64,000 nt of DNA from Palsa-504 sp963806335 (GCA_963806335.1 CAWDXO010000014.1:62001-126000); one strand, 5' to 3'. Shown: positions 29,595 through 38,885, counted from the first letter of the stretch. Notes: generated by a model not told the origin, from the sequence alone. Numbers and translations are program-made.

Positions 29595-31358
29595 ATGGCG
29601 GCCGCTGAACAGGCGCCGGCCTGGCCGGAATCCCCGGTGCCGTCCGGGGTGGCGACGTCGCCGCTGGTGGAGCGGATCCGGCGGGGGATTATCGGCGAGG
29701 GCGAGCTGATGGACGGCCCGTTCGGGCCGCGTCGGGTCACCTATGCCGACTACACGGCCTCGGGCCGGTCGCTGGACTTCATCGAGGACTTCATCCGCGA
29801 CGCCGTGCTGCCCCGGTACGCCAACACCCATTCTGAGAGCTCCGGCACCGGCCTGGCGACCAGCCGTCTGCGCGAGGAAGCCCGGCGGATCATCTGCGAC
29901 GCGGTCGGCGGCACCGTCGATGACCTGGTGATCTTCTGCGGGTCGGGGGCGACCGCAGCGGTCAACAAGCTCATCGGCATCCTCGAGCTGCGAATCCCGG
30001 CCGGGCTGGGCGAACGGTACCGGCTCACCGAGCGCATCCCGGAGGCCGAACGGCCCGTGGTCTTCGTCGGCCCGTACGAGCACCACTCCAACGAGCTGCC
30101 CTGGCGCGAGTCCATCGCCGAGGTCGTGGTCATCGGCGAGGACGCCCACGGCCACATCGACCTAGCCGACCTGGAATCCCAGCTGGCCCGGTACGCGCAC
30201 CGGCCGCTGCTGATCGGCAGCTTCTCCGCCGCCTCCAACGTGACCGGTATCCTGACCGACACCAGCGCGGCCGCCGCCCTGCTGCACGCCCACGGCGCCT
30301 TGTCGTTCTGGGATTACGCCGCCGCCGGGCCCTACGTCCCGATTCGGGTCGCCGCCTCCCGCCCGGGGGCTGGCGATCACAAGGACGCGGTGTTCCTGTC
30401 CCCGCACAAGTTCCCCGGCGGCCCGCAGACCCCCGGCGTGCTGGTGGTGCGCCGCGGCCTGGTCCGCAACGCCGTACCGACGGTACCGGGCGGCGGGACC
30501 GTGGCGTTCGTCGACCCTATCGGCCACCGGTATCTCGCCGACCCGGTCGCGCGCGAGGAGGGCGGCACCCCCGCCATCGTCGAGTCCATCCGGGCCGGCC
30601 TGGTCTTCGCCCTCAAGCAGGCAGTGGGCACCGACCTGATCGCCGCCCGCGAACAGCAGCTGTGGCGGCACGTGCTGCGCAGCTGGGCGGGCAGCCCCGG
30701 CATCGAGGTGCTCGGCAGTCACGTCGCGGCGCGGCTGTCCATCATCTCCTTCCGCATCCGCCACGGCACCCGGTACCTGCACCACAACTTCGTCGTCGCA
30801 CTGCTGAATGACCTGTTCGGCATCCAAGCCCGCGGCGGATGCTCCTGCGCAGGCCCGTACGGGCACCGGCTGCTGGCCATCGGCCCCGCCCGCTCGCACG
30901 CCTTCCGCGAGGAGATCGGGCACGGCTGCGACGGGATCAAGCCGGGCTGGACCCGGGTCAACCTCAACTACTTCATCTCCGAGGTCACGGTTGGCTACAT
31001 CGCCGCCGCGGTCGAGCTGATCGCCGCCGACGGCTACCGGGTGCTCCCGGACTACCGGTTCGACCCGCGCACCGGCCTGTGGCGGCACGCCGCCTGGCCG
31101 CCCCGGCCGCTGATCACGCTGTCCAAGGTCAGCTACGGTCCGGACGGCGAGATGGACTACCCCCGGCGGCGCGGCCATGCCGGCGAGGAGGTCTTCCCCG
31201 GCTACCTGCGGCTGGCACGCGCCATCCTGGCCGCACGCCCGGCGCGTCTGGATGACGAGCCCACCGGGCTGCCGCCCGACTTCGAGGCGCTGCGCTGGTT
31301 CCCGCTGCCCCGGGCCTGCCTGCAGGGGCGGTCGGCTCGCACGGCCGAGATCGGCTGA
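29595..31358 (+). CDS. Class V aminotransferase (cysteine-desulfurase-like)
   Basis: A PLP enzyme of fold type I, aminotransferase class V. The PLP-binding Lys is in FLSPHKFPGG, the cofactor-holding Asp in SFWDYAAAGPY and substrate-region His residues in GPYEHHSNELPW. A Cys-rich loop GGCSCAGPYGH lies where desulfurases carry their active-site Cys. The length of 587 residues exceeds the usual 400, with an extra C-terminal region of about 110. A strong GAAGGAGG precedes the ATG. The CsoR-like operator upstream would fit sulfur or persulfide metabolism. Confidence 0.85.
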   Translation: MAAAEQAPAWPESPVPSGVATSPLVERIRRGIIGEGELMDGPFGPRRVTYADYTASGRSLDFIEDFIRDAVLPRYANTHSESSGTGLATSRLREEARRIICDAVGGTVDDLVIFCGSGATAAVNKLIGILELRIPAGLGERYRLTERIPEAERPVVFVGPYEHHSNELPWRESIAEVVVIGEDAHGHIDLADLESQLARYAHRPLLIGSFSAASNVTGILTDTSAAAALLHAHGALSFWDYAAAGPYVPIRVAASRPGAGDHKDAVFLSPHKFPGGPQTPGVLVVRRGLVRNAVPTVPGGGTVAFVDPIGHRYLADPVAREEGGTPAIVESIRAGLVFALKQAVGTDLIAAREQQLWRHVLRSWAGSPGIEVLGSHVAARLSIISFRIRHGTRYLHHNFVVALLNDLFGIQARGGCSCAGPYGHRLLAIGPARSHAFREEIGHGCDGIKPGWTRVNLNYFISEVTVGYIAAAVELIAADGYRVLPDYRFDPRTGLWRHAAWPPRPLITLSKVSYGPDGEMDYPRRRGHAGEEVFPGYLRLARAILAARPARLDDEPTGLPPDFEALRWFPLPRACLQGRSARTAEIG

Positions 31359-31596
31359 CGGTCCGCTGCCGCCGCCGGTCAGCGGGAAATCTCGCCGGCC
31401 GCGGCGGCGGCCAGGAACGCGGCCACGGCCTCGCTCTGACCGAGTCCAGGTCGGCGGTCACCGTAACGTGCGCGGTCACGGCATCAACGACTGCCCGGTG
31501 GCGGCTATCACGGTTACGCGTTGTGACGGGTCGGGATAGTGCCTCGATCCCCTCTTCGCCGTGGGGCTGGGTGAGCCGCATTTGCGGCGGCTGCGC

Positions 31597-31764
31597 TCAT
31601 GGACGCTTCAGGAACCTCAAATAGAACGCCGCGAACACCAGGACAATTCCGACGTTACTTATCAGCCGCTCCCAGAACTGGTGCCTGAAGAACAGGACGT
31701 CCACGCCGACCACGACGGCCACCATCACGAGCACATAAAGCCCGACGGCTGCCTGTCTTCCCAT
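31597..31764 (-). CDS. Small two-helix membrane protein
   Basis: A 55-residue protein starting MGRQAAVGLYVLVMVAVVVG has two hydrophobic segments (about residues 6–26 and 35–48) joined by a loop with FFRHQFWERL, and ends FLKRP. AGGAAAG lies 5 bases before the ATG, a good ribosome-binding site. It resembles short membrane proteins common in actinomycetes; no function is known. Confidence 0.6.
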   Translation of the reverse strand: MGRQAAVGLYVLVMVAVVVGVDVLFFRHQFWERLISNVGIVLVFAAFYLRFLKRP

Positions 31765-31792
31765 CGTTCTTTCCTACTCTGTGCGAGGCGCG

Positions 31793-31921
31793 CTGCTCAG
31801 CGAACGGCCGGTCGCCGGGGATCGGATCGATGTCCACGTAGCCGGCGCCGGATCGCAGCCGATTCTTGCCGACGAAGTCTCCGTGGAGCAGCACGGCCCG
31901 CTCGGCGGTTGGGCCGTTCAT
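31793..31921 (-). pseudogene. Aminoglycoside-phosphotransferase-like remnant
   Basis: The frame contains AVLLHGDFVGKNRLRSGAGY and VDIDPIPGDRPFAE, which matches the catalytic loop (HGDxxxxN) and the following IDP/GDP motif of streptomycin/hydroxyurea-type phosphotransferases. Nothing recognisable flanks it, so only about 43 codons of the gene remain. Confidence 0.5.
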
Positions 31922-32105
31922 CCCTGGCGGGTGATGCCCGGGGCGTCGGGTCCGGCCAAGACTGCTCGGTGGCGGGGTGGGCGCTTGATGGGCGCTCCGA
32001 GGCTCGCCATGACCTTATGGCCGCTCTCCGCTGAGGAGGATCTGGTGGACGAGACGACGGCGCGGGAGATCGGCGGGAGTAATAGGGGCCGGAAGGGCGA
32101 TATTC

Positions 32106-33011
32106 ATGACTGAAGCAGCGCTTGAGAGCTGGAATGATGGTCCGGCCAAGCAGGCCGTGATTGATTTCGTCGCGTCGGCTACGACGCCGGGCCCGGGTTT
32201 CGTCGCGGTGGCGGACCGCATTGCCGCGTTCGACAATGACGGCACGTTGTGGGTAGAGCAGCCACTGCCCCCGCAGTTTGACTTCGTGTTCCGTCGGTGG
32301 GGCGAGGAGATTAAGCAGGACCCGTCGCTGGCAGGGCAGCAGCCGTACAAGGCGATCATCGAGAAAGACATGACGTTCTTCGAGCGGGTGGCGGTCCAGG
32401 ACCCGGAGGTGGTGGGGACGCTGCTGAAGGCTTTCGCGCGTTCGTGGGCGGGCACCACGCCCGATGAGTTCGACGCGCAGGTGCGCGAGTGGCTGCAGAC
32501 CGTCAAGCAGCCGAAGCTGGGCGTGCTCTATATCGAGCTTGTGTACCAGCCGATGCTCGAACTGCTCGAGCTGCTCAAGGCGCATGAGTTCCGGGTGTTT
32601 GTCTGCTCCGGCGGCGGCCGCGATTTCATGCGGGTGTTCGCCGAGCAGACATGGGGCATCTACAAGGAGAACGTGATCGGCACCGCGGCCGAGTACACCT
32701 ACGCCGACGGCAAGATCGTCCGGGGCGAGCGGGCTCTGGGCAGTCTCGACGTGGGCCCGGGCAAGCCCGAGCACATCTTCGCCCAGACCGGGCGGCTTCC
32801 CGTCTTCGCGGGCGGGAACGCTGATGTGGACATCGAGATGCTGGAAGCCGCCAGGTTCGCCCTGCTCGTCAACCACGACGATGCGGAGCGCGAGTTCGGC
32901 TACACCAAGGGCGCGGAGAAGTCGCTGGCCAAGGCGGATGAGCTGGGCTGGACGGTCGTCAGCATGAAGAACGACTGGAAAACCGTATTCACGCAAGGGG
33001 GGGCCGCGTGA
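32106..33011 (+). CDS. HAD family phosphatase
   Basis: The 301-residue protein belongs to the phosphoserine-phosphatase-like branch of HAD hydrolases. Motif I is AAFDNDGTLW (Asp nucleophile and second Asp), motif II is VFVCSGGGRDF and motif IV is VFAGGNADVDIEML. A helical cap lies between motifs I and II (about residues 50–155). The substrate is unknown. It overlaps the next small gene by 4 bases. Confidence 0.88.
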   Translation: MTEAALESWNDGPAKQAVIDFVASATTPGPGFVAVADRIAAFDNDGTLWVEQPLPPQFDFVFRRWGEEIKQDPSLAGQQPYKAIIEKDMTFFERVAVQDPEVVGTLLKAFARSWAGTTPDEFDAQVREWLQTVKQPKLGVLYIELVYQPMLELLELLKAHEFRVFVCSGGGRDFMRVFAEQTWGIYKENVIGTAAEYTYADGKIVRGERALGSLDVGPGKPEHIFAQTGRLPVFAGGNADVDIEMLEAARFALLVNHDDAEREFGYTKGAEKSLAKADELGWTVVSMKNDWKTVFTQGGAA

Positions 33012-33190
33012 GCGACCCTACGGCCATCGATGTGCTGATAGACCCCGACGAGGCGGTCGCACCCTTCACCGAGCCTGGCGGCACCGCCGGGGCTTTCATA
33101 GCCGACCCCGGCGAAGTGATCAGCCCGGCCATCATCACCAGGGACGAGATCGTGCCACCATACGGTGTCATCCTGTCACTCATGGGTTGA
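33008..33190 (+). CDS. Hypothetical 60-residue protein
   Basis: The GTG start overlaps the stop of the HAD gene (GTGA), which suggests translational coupling. The product is acidic and Pro/Ile/Asp-rich, with no cysteine or membrane segment. It ends one base before the convergent ABC permease stop. I do not recognise it; it could be a chance frame. Confidence 0.4.
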   Translation: MSDPTAIDVLIDPDEAVAPFTEPGGTAGAFIADPGEVISPAIITRDEIVPPYGVILSLMG

Positions 33191-34780
33191 CTACAGCTTG
33201 CTGCGGGCGGCGACCTGGCAGAGTTCTGGCAGCTTCCCCTCGGCCGCGTTGGCGGCGATCCGCACGCCGCCCCAGGCCAGCGCGAAGCCGTACGCGGCGC
33301 CGCACAGTATGAGCACCGGCATCCGGACCGCTGCGCGCTCCGAACTCGTGGCCAGCACGGCGATGATCACCGGGATGGCCGCGACGGCGACGCCGCCCAG
33401 GTTGGCGAGGACGCCGAGGAACTGGTGGGACCCGTATCCCTGGGCGGCCTGCCGCATGGGGCTGCCGGCTCGCTTGTCCATCGGGTAGGGAAGCGCGACG
33501 GTGAGGATGTTGCTCAGGCCGAGGGCCGCGCCCAGCCCGGCCAGGCCCACGGCCGCGCCCAGGAATCCGAACCCGGGATGCTTGGCCACGGCGGCGAGGC
33601 CGAACGAGATCGCGGTGAGCAGCGGTACCGCGATCACGCCGAGCGCGATGTCCTGGCCGGAGAAGTAGGCGCGCAGCTCGCGGCGGCCGGTCAGCGCCGT
33701 GGCCTCAATGACGAACGGCGGCCCGGTCAGCCCGGCCGTGTTGGCGTGGAAGTACCCCACGAACCCGGCGCCGAAGATCGCGCTCGCCAGTACGAAGCCG
33801 GGATGCCCGTTCGGGCCGAGGATGGCCCTGATCGATACGGCGGCCATGATGACCGCGGTCATCGCCCAGAAGACGAGCGACATGGGCTCGCGGCGCTGGT
33901 AGATCCAGAACCGGGCGGTCACCGCGCCGCGCAGGCCGTACCGGGCCAGCGGCAGCGCCGCGCCGTGCACCCGCGATGACTGGGTGGTGGTGTCCGCGGT
34001 GACCAGGGCCCGGCTGAGCGACCGGACCCACAGCCAGCCGAGCACGACGATGACGGCGGCCACCAGCGCCAGGCGCAGTAGCGCGGTGCCGGGATGCCCG
34101 TCGGAGGCGTCCTGGATCGCGTGCGCGGCCAGGCCTGGCGGCAGCCAGCGCAGCCACGAATCGATGCCATCGAAGCTCGCCGCGGTGAACGTGCCGTCGG
34201 CTGCCACCTTGGGCACCACCTGGGTGAAGAACTCGTACAACGCGAAGATCGGGATGACCAGGAAAGCGGCGAGGTCCTTGCCGCGGCGTGACCGCAGTAG
34301 CCCGGCCATGCTGGTGGTTACCAGCCGGGCCAGCGTGATGCAGAACAGCACCTCGAGCGCCACCGCGACCACCGCGATGACCACGGCGGACGGGCCGCGG
34401 GCCAGCCCGACGGTCACGCCGAGCAGGCCAAGCAGATTGGCCAGCGGCCAGGCGCCGGTGGCGGAAGCGGCCAGCAGTCCTGTCGCCAGCGGGCGGGTGC
34501 GCACTGGGTAGAGCGCCAGCGTGGCCGGATCGAGGGTGCTGTCCAGGCCGAAGGCGAAGATGGGCAGGATCAGCCAGCCGAACGCCAGCACCGTGAAAAT
34601 GACCGCGGTCACGTCCACCGAAGCGCTCCGGCCGCGGAACAAGGCCAGGACCACGAACAGGCCGATCGCAACCAGCACGGCGAGGGTCGTGCTGACCAGG
34701 AAGGAGATCTTGGCGGCGGTGGAGGAGCGCAGTGCGTTGCACAGCAGTCGCAGTTTCAGCTGGACGAGGAGCCGAGCCAT
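33191..34780 (-). CDS. ABC-2-like transporter permease
   Basis: The 529-residue protein has about 12 hydrophobic segments in two halves separated by a soluble part (about residues 205–290), as in large ABC exporter permeases. It overlaps the upstream ATPase gene by 25 bases, so the pair is one transporter. The substrate cannot be inferred. Confidence 0.88.
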   Translation of the reverse strand: MARLLVQLKLRLLCNALRSSTAAKISFLVSTTLAVLVAIGLFVVLALFRGRSASVDVTAVIFTVLAFGWLILPIFAFGLDSTLDPATLALYPVRTRPLATGLLAASATGAWPLANLLGLLGVTVGLARGPSAVVIAVVAVALEVLFCITLARLVTTSMAGLLRSRRGKDLAAFLVIPIFALYEFFTQVVPKVAADGTFTAASFDGIDSWLRWLPPGLAAHAIQDASDGHPGTALLRLALVAAVIVVLGWLWVRSLSRALVTADTTTQSSRVHGAALPLARYGLRGAVTARFWIYQRREPMSLVFWAMTAVIMAAVSIRAILGPNGHPGFVLASAIFGAGFVGYFHANTAGLTGPPFVIEATALTGRRELRAYFSGQDIALGVIAVPLLTAISFGLAAVAKHPGFGFLGAAVGLAGLGAALGLSNILTVALPYPMDKRAGSPMRQAAQGYGSHQFLGVLANLGGVAVAAIPVIIAVLATSSERAAVRMPVLILCGAAYGFALAWGGVRIAANAAEGKLPELCQVAARSKL

Positions 34781-35523
34781 GACAGTCCCTCCTCGTCGCG
34801 GGCCCGCGGGCCGACCAGGTCGATGAATGCCTGCTGCAGGGTCTTGCCGTTCCGGACCTCCTGCGTGGTGCCGGTCGCCACGATCGTGCCCTTGTTGATG
34901 ATGGAGACGTGATCGCAGATCTGCTCGACCAGTTCCATGACGTGGCTGGAGAACAGCACGGTCGAGCCGGAGCCGGTGAAGCGCGTCAGCAGACGGCGGA
35001 TCACGTCGGCGGAGATCGGATCCACGCCCTCGAGCGGCTCGTCCAGGAACAGCACTGACGGGTTGTGGATCAGGGCGCAGCCGAGCGTGGCTTTCTTGCG
35101 CATACCCGTGGAATAGTCAGCGACCAGCCGCTTCGCGTCAGCGGTCAGGTCGAGCACGTCCAGCAGCTGCGTGGCCCGCGACCGTGCTTCGGCGGCGGGC
35201 AGGCCGTGCAGCCGCCCGGCGTATTCCAGCATTTCCGCGCCGCTGAGCCGCTCGAACAGCCGGGCCTCGGCCGTCACCACCCCGATGACCGCCTTGGCGG
35301 CACCAGGGCCGGCCCACACGTCCAGCCCGTTGATCAGAACCTGGCCGCCATCCGGCCGCAGCAGGCCGGTCATCATCGACAGGGATGTGGTCTTGCCCGC
35401 CCCGTTCGGCCCGACGAGCCCGGCGAGGGAACCGGCCGCGATTTCCAGGTCGATCCCGGCCACCGCTTCCTTGGCGCCGAAACTCTTGCGCAGCCCGCGT
35501 ACCTCGATGGCTGGCTTGCTCAT
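34756..35523 (-). CDS. ABC transporter ATP-binding protein
   Basis: The 255-residue ATPase has Walker A GPNGAGKTT (residues 38–46), signature YSTGMRKKA in place of LSGGQ, Walker B VLFLDEPLEG and the H-loop SSHVMELVEQI. It resembles ABC-2 exporter ATPases. An 18-bp palindromic element (35581–35598) lies 58 bases upstream of the ATG and is identical to one before the SPFH gene, so the two operons probably share a regulator. Confidence 0.95.
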   Translation of the reverse strand: MSKPAIEVRGLRKSFGAKEAVAGIDLEIAAGSLAGLVGPNGAGKTTSLSMMTGLLRPDGGQVLINGLDVWAGPGAAKAVIGVVTAEARLFERLSGAEMLEYAGRLHGLPAAEARSRATQLLDVLDLTADAKRLVADYSTGMRKKATLGCALIHNPSVLFLDEPLEGVDPISADVIRRLLTRFTGSGSTVLFSSHVMELVEQICDHVSIINKGTIVATGTTQEVRNGKTLQQAFIDLVGPRARDEEGLSWLGSSSS

Positions 35524-35580
35524 GCCCGCCTCCTCGACAGGGAGGCCGCTAGCCTAGCGGCCGGCAGGTCCTCTGCCTCT

Positions 35581-35598
35581 TATTGTGATATCACTTTT
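35581..35598 (-). promoter_or_regulatory. Shared operator, copy 1 (ABC transporter)
   Basis: Read on the coding strand, the sequence is AAAAGTGATATCACAATA, with a perfect 10-bp palindrome GTGATATCAC (35585–35594). The same 18 bases occur at 41191–41208 in front of the SPFH gene, in the same orientation to transcription and at nearly the same distance to the start (58 and 53 bases). Confidence 0.8.
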
Positions 35599-35767
35599 CT
35601 AGATGTCAAGCAGGTTGCCAGGGAAACGCCGACGGCACCTGTCGCGGAGCCGCGCCAGGGGCAGGCGTGCCCAGGTAGCGGGCCCGCTCCGGCTAGCATG
35701 ACCGCAGCCCCGGTTGCGGCACGATAATGGGCAGGTGGGATAGCTGCGGGAGGAGATCGACGGACCA

Positions 35768-36967
35768 ATGACCGACCCCCAGATATTCACGTCCCGGCTG
35801 AAGGGCCGCCCGCTGCTCGACAGCGAGGGTCTGACGATCGGCCGGATCCGTGATGTCGTGATCCTGCCCGCCGCAGGGAGCGACCCCCCCCGCGCGCTGG
35901 GCCTGGTCGTGACGTTGCAGCGGCGTCAGATATTTGTCAACCTCGGCCGTATCGCGGAGATCTCCGTTGACGGCGCGCACCTACGCGGCGCCTCCGTCGA
36001 CCTGGACCGCTTCACCCGGCGGACGGGGGAGATCCTCGCCTCTGAGCTGTACGGCAAGCGTACCGAGGCCGGGACGGTCGTCGATGTCGCCATCGTCCCC
36101 CGCGAGCCGCGGCGAGTCGGCTGGGAGGTCTCCGCGTTTGCTGTATCGAATGGCCTGGGCCTGCGGCGCCGTAGCACGACCATCGTGCCGTGGGACAAAC
36201 AGCCGGAATTGTTCCGTACCGGGCCGCTGGCCGAGCAACTGGCGAGCCTGCGCGAACTGGAGCCGGCCGACCTCGCTACCGCTGTCGAGGGCATGTCGGC
36301 CAGCCGGCGCAGCCAGATCGCGGCAGCCTTGGACGACGAGGAACTGGCCGACCTGCTGGAGGAGATGCCCGAGCAGGACCAAGTCCGGCTGCTGGCTAGC
36401 CTCGGGCTGGAGCGCAGCGCCGACGTGGTGGAGGAGATGGAGCCCGACGACGCCGCGGACCTGCTCGCGGAGATGCCGGCCGACCAACGCGAACGACTGC
36501 TTACGGCGATGGAGGCCGTGCAGGCCGCTGACCTGCGGCGGCTTCTGCGTTACGAGCCGACGACGGCGGGCGGCCTGATGACCTCCCAGCCTGTCGTCGT
36601 CACACCGGAAATGCCCGTCGCTGAGGTGCTGGCCCGCGTAAGAGACCCGGACATGCCAGTCACCTCGGCCGTACAGGTGTATGTGTGCGAGCCGCCGATG
36701 ACTACGCCGACGGGCCGCTACCTCGGCAGCGTGGGATTCCAGCGGCTGCTGCGTCGACCGCCTTCCACCGAGGTCGGCGAGTGCGTCGAGTCGAGTGCCT
36801 TCGTCCGGCCTGATCTGCCCGAGCCCGAGCTGGCGGCCAGGCTCGCTGCCTACAACCTCATCAGCGTGGCGGTGTGCGACGAAAACGGCCGCCTGGTCGG
36901 CGCGGTTACCGTAGACGATGTACTGGACCACTTGCTGCCCGTGGGCTGGCGGAGGACGGGAGACTAA
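35768..36967 (+). CDS. PRC-barrel/MgtE-N/CBS-pair protein
   Basis: The 399-residue soluble protein begins with a PRC-barrel-like part (GLTIGRIRDVVILP). Next comes an MgtE intracellular N domain (about residues 155–270) with repeated LLEEMPEQDQ and LLAEMPADQR motifs. A CBS pair follows (about 275–390) with GGLMTSQPVVV and LVGAVTVDDVLDHLLP. It has no membrane domain, unlike the Mg2+ channel MgtE, so it is probably a regulatory partner. The stop is 1 base before the DUF1003 gene, with which it forms a common actinobacterial pair. Confidence 0.9.
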   Translation: MTDPQIFTSRLKGRPLLDSEGLTIGRIRDVVILPAAGSDPPRALGLVVTLQRRQIFVNLGRIAEISVDGAHLRGASVDLDRFTRRTGEILASELYGKRTEAGTVVDVAIVPREPRRVGWEVSAFAVSNGLGLRRRSTTIVPWDKQPELFRTGPLAEQLASLRELEPADLATAVEGMSASRRSQIAAALDDEELADLLEEMPEQDQVRLLASLGLERSADVVEEMEPDDAADLLAEMPADQRERLLTAMEAVQAADLRRLLRYEPTTAGGLMTSQPVVVTPEMPVAEVLARVRDPDMPVTSAVQVYVCEPPMTTPTGRYLGSVGFQRLLRRPPSTEVGECVESSAFVRPDLPEPELAARLAAYNLISVAVCDENGRLVGAVTVDDVLDHLLPVGWRRTGD

Positions 36968-36968
36968 G

Positions 36969-37499
36969 ATGTCACGGCTTTCCCTTCGCCGTCTCAATGA
37001 CCGGGCCGATCTATCGGTTCCGCGCGGCTCGCCGCAGATGGGTGCCCGATACGACGCCGACGCGTTCGGGCGGTTCGCGGAGGGGATGGCGCGGTTCCTC
37101 GGCACTGGGCGTTTCATAGTCGGCCAGACCGTGCTCGTGGTCGGCTGGATCATCCTCAACACCATCGGAGCAATCAAGCACTGGGATCCGTACCCTTTCA
37201 TCCTGCTCAACCTGGCCTTCTCGACTCAGGCGGCCTACGCCGCGCCGCTGATTCTGCTCGCCCAGAACCGGCAGGACGACCGGGACCGGGCCAACATCGA
37301 GCGTGACCGGGAGGTAGCGGCGCGGACCCAGGCCGACACCGAGTTCCTCGCCCGCGAACTCGCCGCCGTCCGCATCGCCCTAGCCGACGTGGTGACCACG
37401 CACGACCTCGAGGACTCGCTGTCCCAGCTGGCCAAGCTGATCACGGACCAGCCGCGCCCGGAAGGCGCCGACCTCATCGCGCCGCCCGGGGGGCCGTAG
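36969..37499 (+). CDS. DUF1003 membrane protein
   Basis: The 176-residue protein has the DUF1003 core: two membrane segments (about residues 50–68 and 80–96) with FLNLAFSTQAAYAAP-like sequence and an AQNRQDDRDR motif. A helical charged C-terminus follows. The ATG at 36969 comes one base after the stop of the CBS gene. DUF1003 proteins often accompany CBS/MgtE-N proteins; the pair may act in Mg2+ homeostasis, which is inference. Confidence 0.88.
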   Translation: MSRLSLRRLNDRADLSVPRGSPQMGARYDADAFGRFAEGMARFLGTGRFIVGQTVLVVGWIILNTIGAIKHWDPYPFILLNLAFSTQAAYAAPLILLAQNRQDDRDRANIERDREVAARTQADTEFLARELAAVRIALADVVTTHDLEDSLSQLAKLITDQPRPEGADLIAPPGGP

Positions 37500-37551
37500 C
37501 GGCCAAGCCGGCCGCGATCTACCCGGACGGGGGATATGGCCCAGCCAAGGT

Positions 37552-37962
37552 TCAGGCGCCCCAGATGGCGTCGAAGGCCCGCTGGTCCAGCGGGAGCAGC
37601 CAGCACGCGGTGATGTGCTCATCGGCGACGTCGTACAGGCCTACCGTGGACCAGCGATGGCCGGTGTGGCCGATGGTGGCGAAGCCGTCGGTGAGCGCGG
37701 CGATCCGGTCTCCGTCACCGACGAGAACGTCCCGTCGTTTCATCCGGAAGGTGCGGCCGGCGAGATCACGTCGGCGCCGGAAGTACCCGAAAACCTCTGC
37801 CAGGCCACGGTAGGTCCCGGCGATGCGATTGTCGCCGGGGACGGTCCAGGTGATGTCCGGAGCGAGGATCGGCCGGAGGGCAGCCCCGGAGCCACCCGCG
37901 TAGAACTCGTTCTGCGCCTGGTGCAGCCGGTCGAGCAGGACGACGGCAGCGTCCCGGTTCAT
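37552..37962 (-). CDS. NTF2-like (SnoaL-type) protein
   Basis: The 136-residue protein has the NTF2 cone fold pattern: an N-terminal helix (LLDRLHQAQNEFYAGG), the strand region LAPDITWTVPGDNRIAGTYRG and a C-terminal ACWLLPLDQRAFDAIW. Members are enzymes or binding proteins of many kinds. The ATG at 37962 is chosen because homology starts there. Confidence 0.8.
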   Translation of the reverse strand: MNRDAAVVLLDRLHQAQNEFYAGGSGAALRPILAPDITWTVPGDNRIAGTYRGLAEVFGYFRRRRDLAGRTFRMKRRDVLVGDGDRIAALTDGFATIGHTGHRWSTVGLYDVADEHITACWLLPLDQRAFDAIWGA

Positions 37963-38168
37963 GGCCGGCCGGGATCGCTGGCCTGCTCGAGGAGGTCCCG
38001 CACGACCTGCCGGTGGCGGGGCGCGATGGCGGCCCATAGGCCGCGGGCGACGGGGTTCTCCAGGTGCACGAAGGTGGCGCAGAGCAGGGTACGAGGCCGG
38101 CGTTCGAAGAGCAGTTCGCCCGACAATCCCAAGCGGCCTTCGGCGCCGAGGAGCCGCTCCGACCCGCA
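37963..38168 (-). pseudogene. C-terminal remnant of an unrecognised protein
   Basis: One leftward frame reads protein-like: GRLGLSGELLFERRPRT, then LLCATFVHLENPVARGLWAA and APRHRQVVRDLLEQASDPG. It has no start and passes without a stop into the NTF2 gene region in another frame. It begins next to where the rightward TetR homology begins (about 38155), so a deletion probably joined two gene fragments here. Confidence 0.4.
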
Positions 38169-38695
38169 CGCCCCAAAGCGCGTGGATCGAAGCCGGGCTG
38201 CGGGCCCTGGGGGCCGGCGGACCGGAGGCCGTCCGGATCGAGCCGCTGGCTCAGGCGCTCGGCGTGACCAGAGGCGGCTTTTACTGGCACTTCGCGGACC
38301 GGCGGGCGCTGCTCGAGGCGATGCTCGATACCTGGGAGCGGGCGACCACGGATGAGGTGTTCGACCGGGTCGAGAGCGAGGGCGGTGACGCCGGGGCCAA
38401 GCTGAGGCGGCTGTTCCCGCTCGCCACCTCCGGCGTGGTGGCGGTCGAGCTAGCTGTCCGCGACTGGGCCCGGCGCGAGCAGGCCGTTGCCGAGCGCCTC
38501 CGGCGCATCGACAACCGGCGGATGGAGTACCTGCGCTCGCTATTCGGCGCCTGGTGCCCCGACGCGGACGACGTTGAGGCCCGCTGCCTGCTCTACTACT
38601 CGCTCATGATCGGCAACCACTTCATCGCCGCCGACCACGGCGCGCACAGCCGCGCCGACGTGCTGGAGCTGGCCCTGCGACGGCTTGGCGCTTAG
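38155..38695 (+). CDS. TetR family regulator with a missing native start
   Basis: From about 38155 the frame encodes a TetR repressor. The HTH is RIEPLAQALGVTRGGFYWHFADRRALLEAML, shown here in two parts: RIEPLAQALGVTRG and GFYWHFADRR. A ligand-binding domain of about 120 residues follows. No ATG, GTG or TTG lies at the expected N-terminus. The nearest in-frame start is an ATG at 37961, which would add an Arg/Pro-rich leader of about 65 residues. The gene may therefore be 5'-truncated. Family assignment is firm; functionality is not. Confidence 0.7.
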
Positions 38696-38885
38696 CCGCG
38701 CCGGGGCGGTACGGGTGCATTCTCCATCCCGGTCAGCACATCAGCGGTCCTTATCACTTGCTAATAGTTATCAAATATGCGTTACATCCGTATCCGACTG
38801 GATAGCCGGGTCTCATGATCGCAGTGTCCGCTTTCGCGACGTCCGATATATAGTGATACAGGTATCTATGATTTCGGGGTGGAAA

